DNA from: Verrucomicrobiota bacterium
Lineage (GTDB): Bacteria > Verrucomicrobiota > Lentisphaeria > Victivallales > Victivallaceae
NCBI GenBank assembly: GCA_023459755.1
Contig: JAEWSS010000219.1
Coordinates: 1-6,515 of the forward strand
Direction: 5' to 3'
DNA: 6,515 nucleotides
Part shown: positions 6,285 to 6,515 of the stretch, in pieces
Layout: the number at the start of each line of letters is the position of its first letter
How positions within the stretch are numbered: position 1 is the stretch's first letter
The notes under the pieces: generated by a model
What the model saw: only the letters and a program-made list of their open reading frames with translations
Told to the model about the DNA's origin: nothing
The model's database searches: none
Made by a program: the position numbers and the translations under genes

Positions 6285-6515
6285 ATGCGCAAATTGACCC
6301 GTGACGACTATGAAAACCGGATGCTGCGGCTGCAACTCTACATTCAGCGGCATCTGGATGGTGATCTGGAGTTGAAAAAGCTGGCGAAGATCGCCGCGTT
6401 TTCACCTTATCACTGCCATCGAATCTTTCGTTCACTCGTGGGGGAATCGGTGCAGAGTTAACATCCGCCGTCTGCGACTCGAAGCGGCCGGGGCCAGGCT
6501 GCTGCAATCCGATGT
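6285..6515 (+). pseudogene. AraC-family transcriptional regulator, 5' part, frameshifted
   Basis: The N-terminus reads MRKLTRDDYENRM, then LYIQRHLDGDLELKKLAKIAAFSPYHCHRIFRSLVGESV. This is the first helix-turn-helix of an AraC/XylS-type domain placed at the protein's start, as in regulators that carry a GyrI-like ligand domain behind it. ATG 6285 is preferred because AAGGAG (6270-6275) lies 9 bases upstream. ATG 6276 abuts that site, and ATG 6249 lies upstream of it. The frame hits TAA at 6459-6461, yet the next frame continues the family sequence exactly (IRRLRLEAAGARLLQSD) to the window's right edge. Deleting one A at 6460-6461 would restore VQSYIRRLRLEAAG. It is therefore a 1-base insertion mutation or a sequencing error. 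Its targets cannot be inferred. Confidence 0.8.

Noticed and set aside
5920..6292. Two - strand open frames of about 70 codons
   Set aside because: They run through inverted repeats, have no convincing ribosome site and their translations match nothing I recognise.
1..6515. CRISPR array, toxin-antitoxin pair, phage or retron-like system
   Set aside because: There are no regularly spaced repeats, reverse transcriptase, Cas, nuclease or small paired genes on either strand.

Overview
The window reads as a piece of bacterial chromosome, probably a Gram-negative-type surface-polysaccharide locus. The left half is GC-rich and densely coded. The right half is AT-richer and holds mostly insertion-sequence debris and non-coding DNA. 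No rRNA, intact tRNA or other clear taxonomic marker is present, so I do not name the organism.

Left block (1-2626, + strand): three tightly packed genes that form the UDP-N-acetyl-L-fucosamine (UDP-L-FucNAc) cassette. They are the last 108 codons of a CapE/WbjB-type UDP-GlcNAc 4,6-dehydratase/5-epimerase, a complete CapF/WbjC reductase (SDR plus cupin) and a complete CapG/WbjD 2-epimerase. A 1-base stop/start overlap and a 2-base gap indicate one transcript. Acting in order, these enzymes convert UDP-GlcNAc to UDP-L-FucNAc, a precursor for capsule or O-antigen repeat units.

Middle (2627-3834): about 320 bp with no convincing gene, then an intact glucose-1-phosphate thymidylyltransferase (rfbA/rmlA) on the - strand, convergent with the cap genes. 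Its usual partners rmlB, rmlC and rmlD are not in the window.

Insertion-sequence zone (3857-5441): just upstream of rfbA lies the decayed tail end of an IS3-family element. About 100 bp further on is a second, nearly full-length IS3-family element (about 4092-5276, - strand). Its orfA is intact. Its orfB carries two frameshifts, two amber codons and an apparent in-frame deletion in the DDE catalytic domain, so it should not move by itself. The far end of this element abuts the C-terminal tail of an unrelated integrase-type transposase on the + strand (5277-5441).

Right block (5442-6515): roughly 840 bp without a supported gene. It contains several inverted repeats, including a 229-bp segment bounded by perfect 12-bp inverted repeats with two hairpins inside, and a decayed tRNA-like stretch. 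The window ends in the 5' part of an AraC-family regulator, which carries a 1-base frameshift before the right edge.

I see a well-known sugar-nucleotide pathway beside a mobile-element graveyard. I found no convincing evidence of a new biological system. The most interesting unexplained structure is the palindrome-rich segment at 5890-6118.
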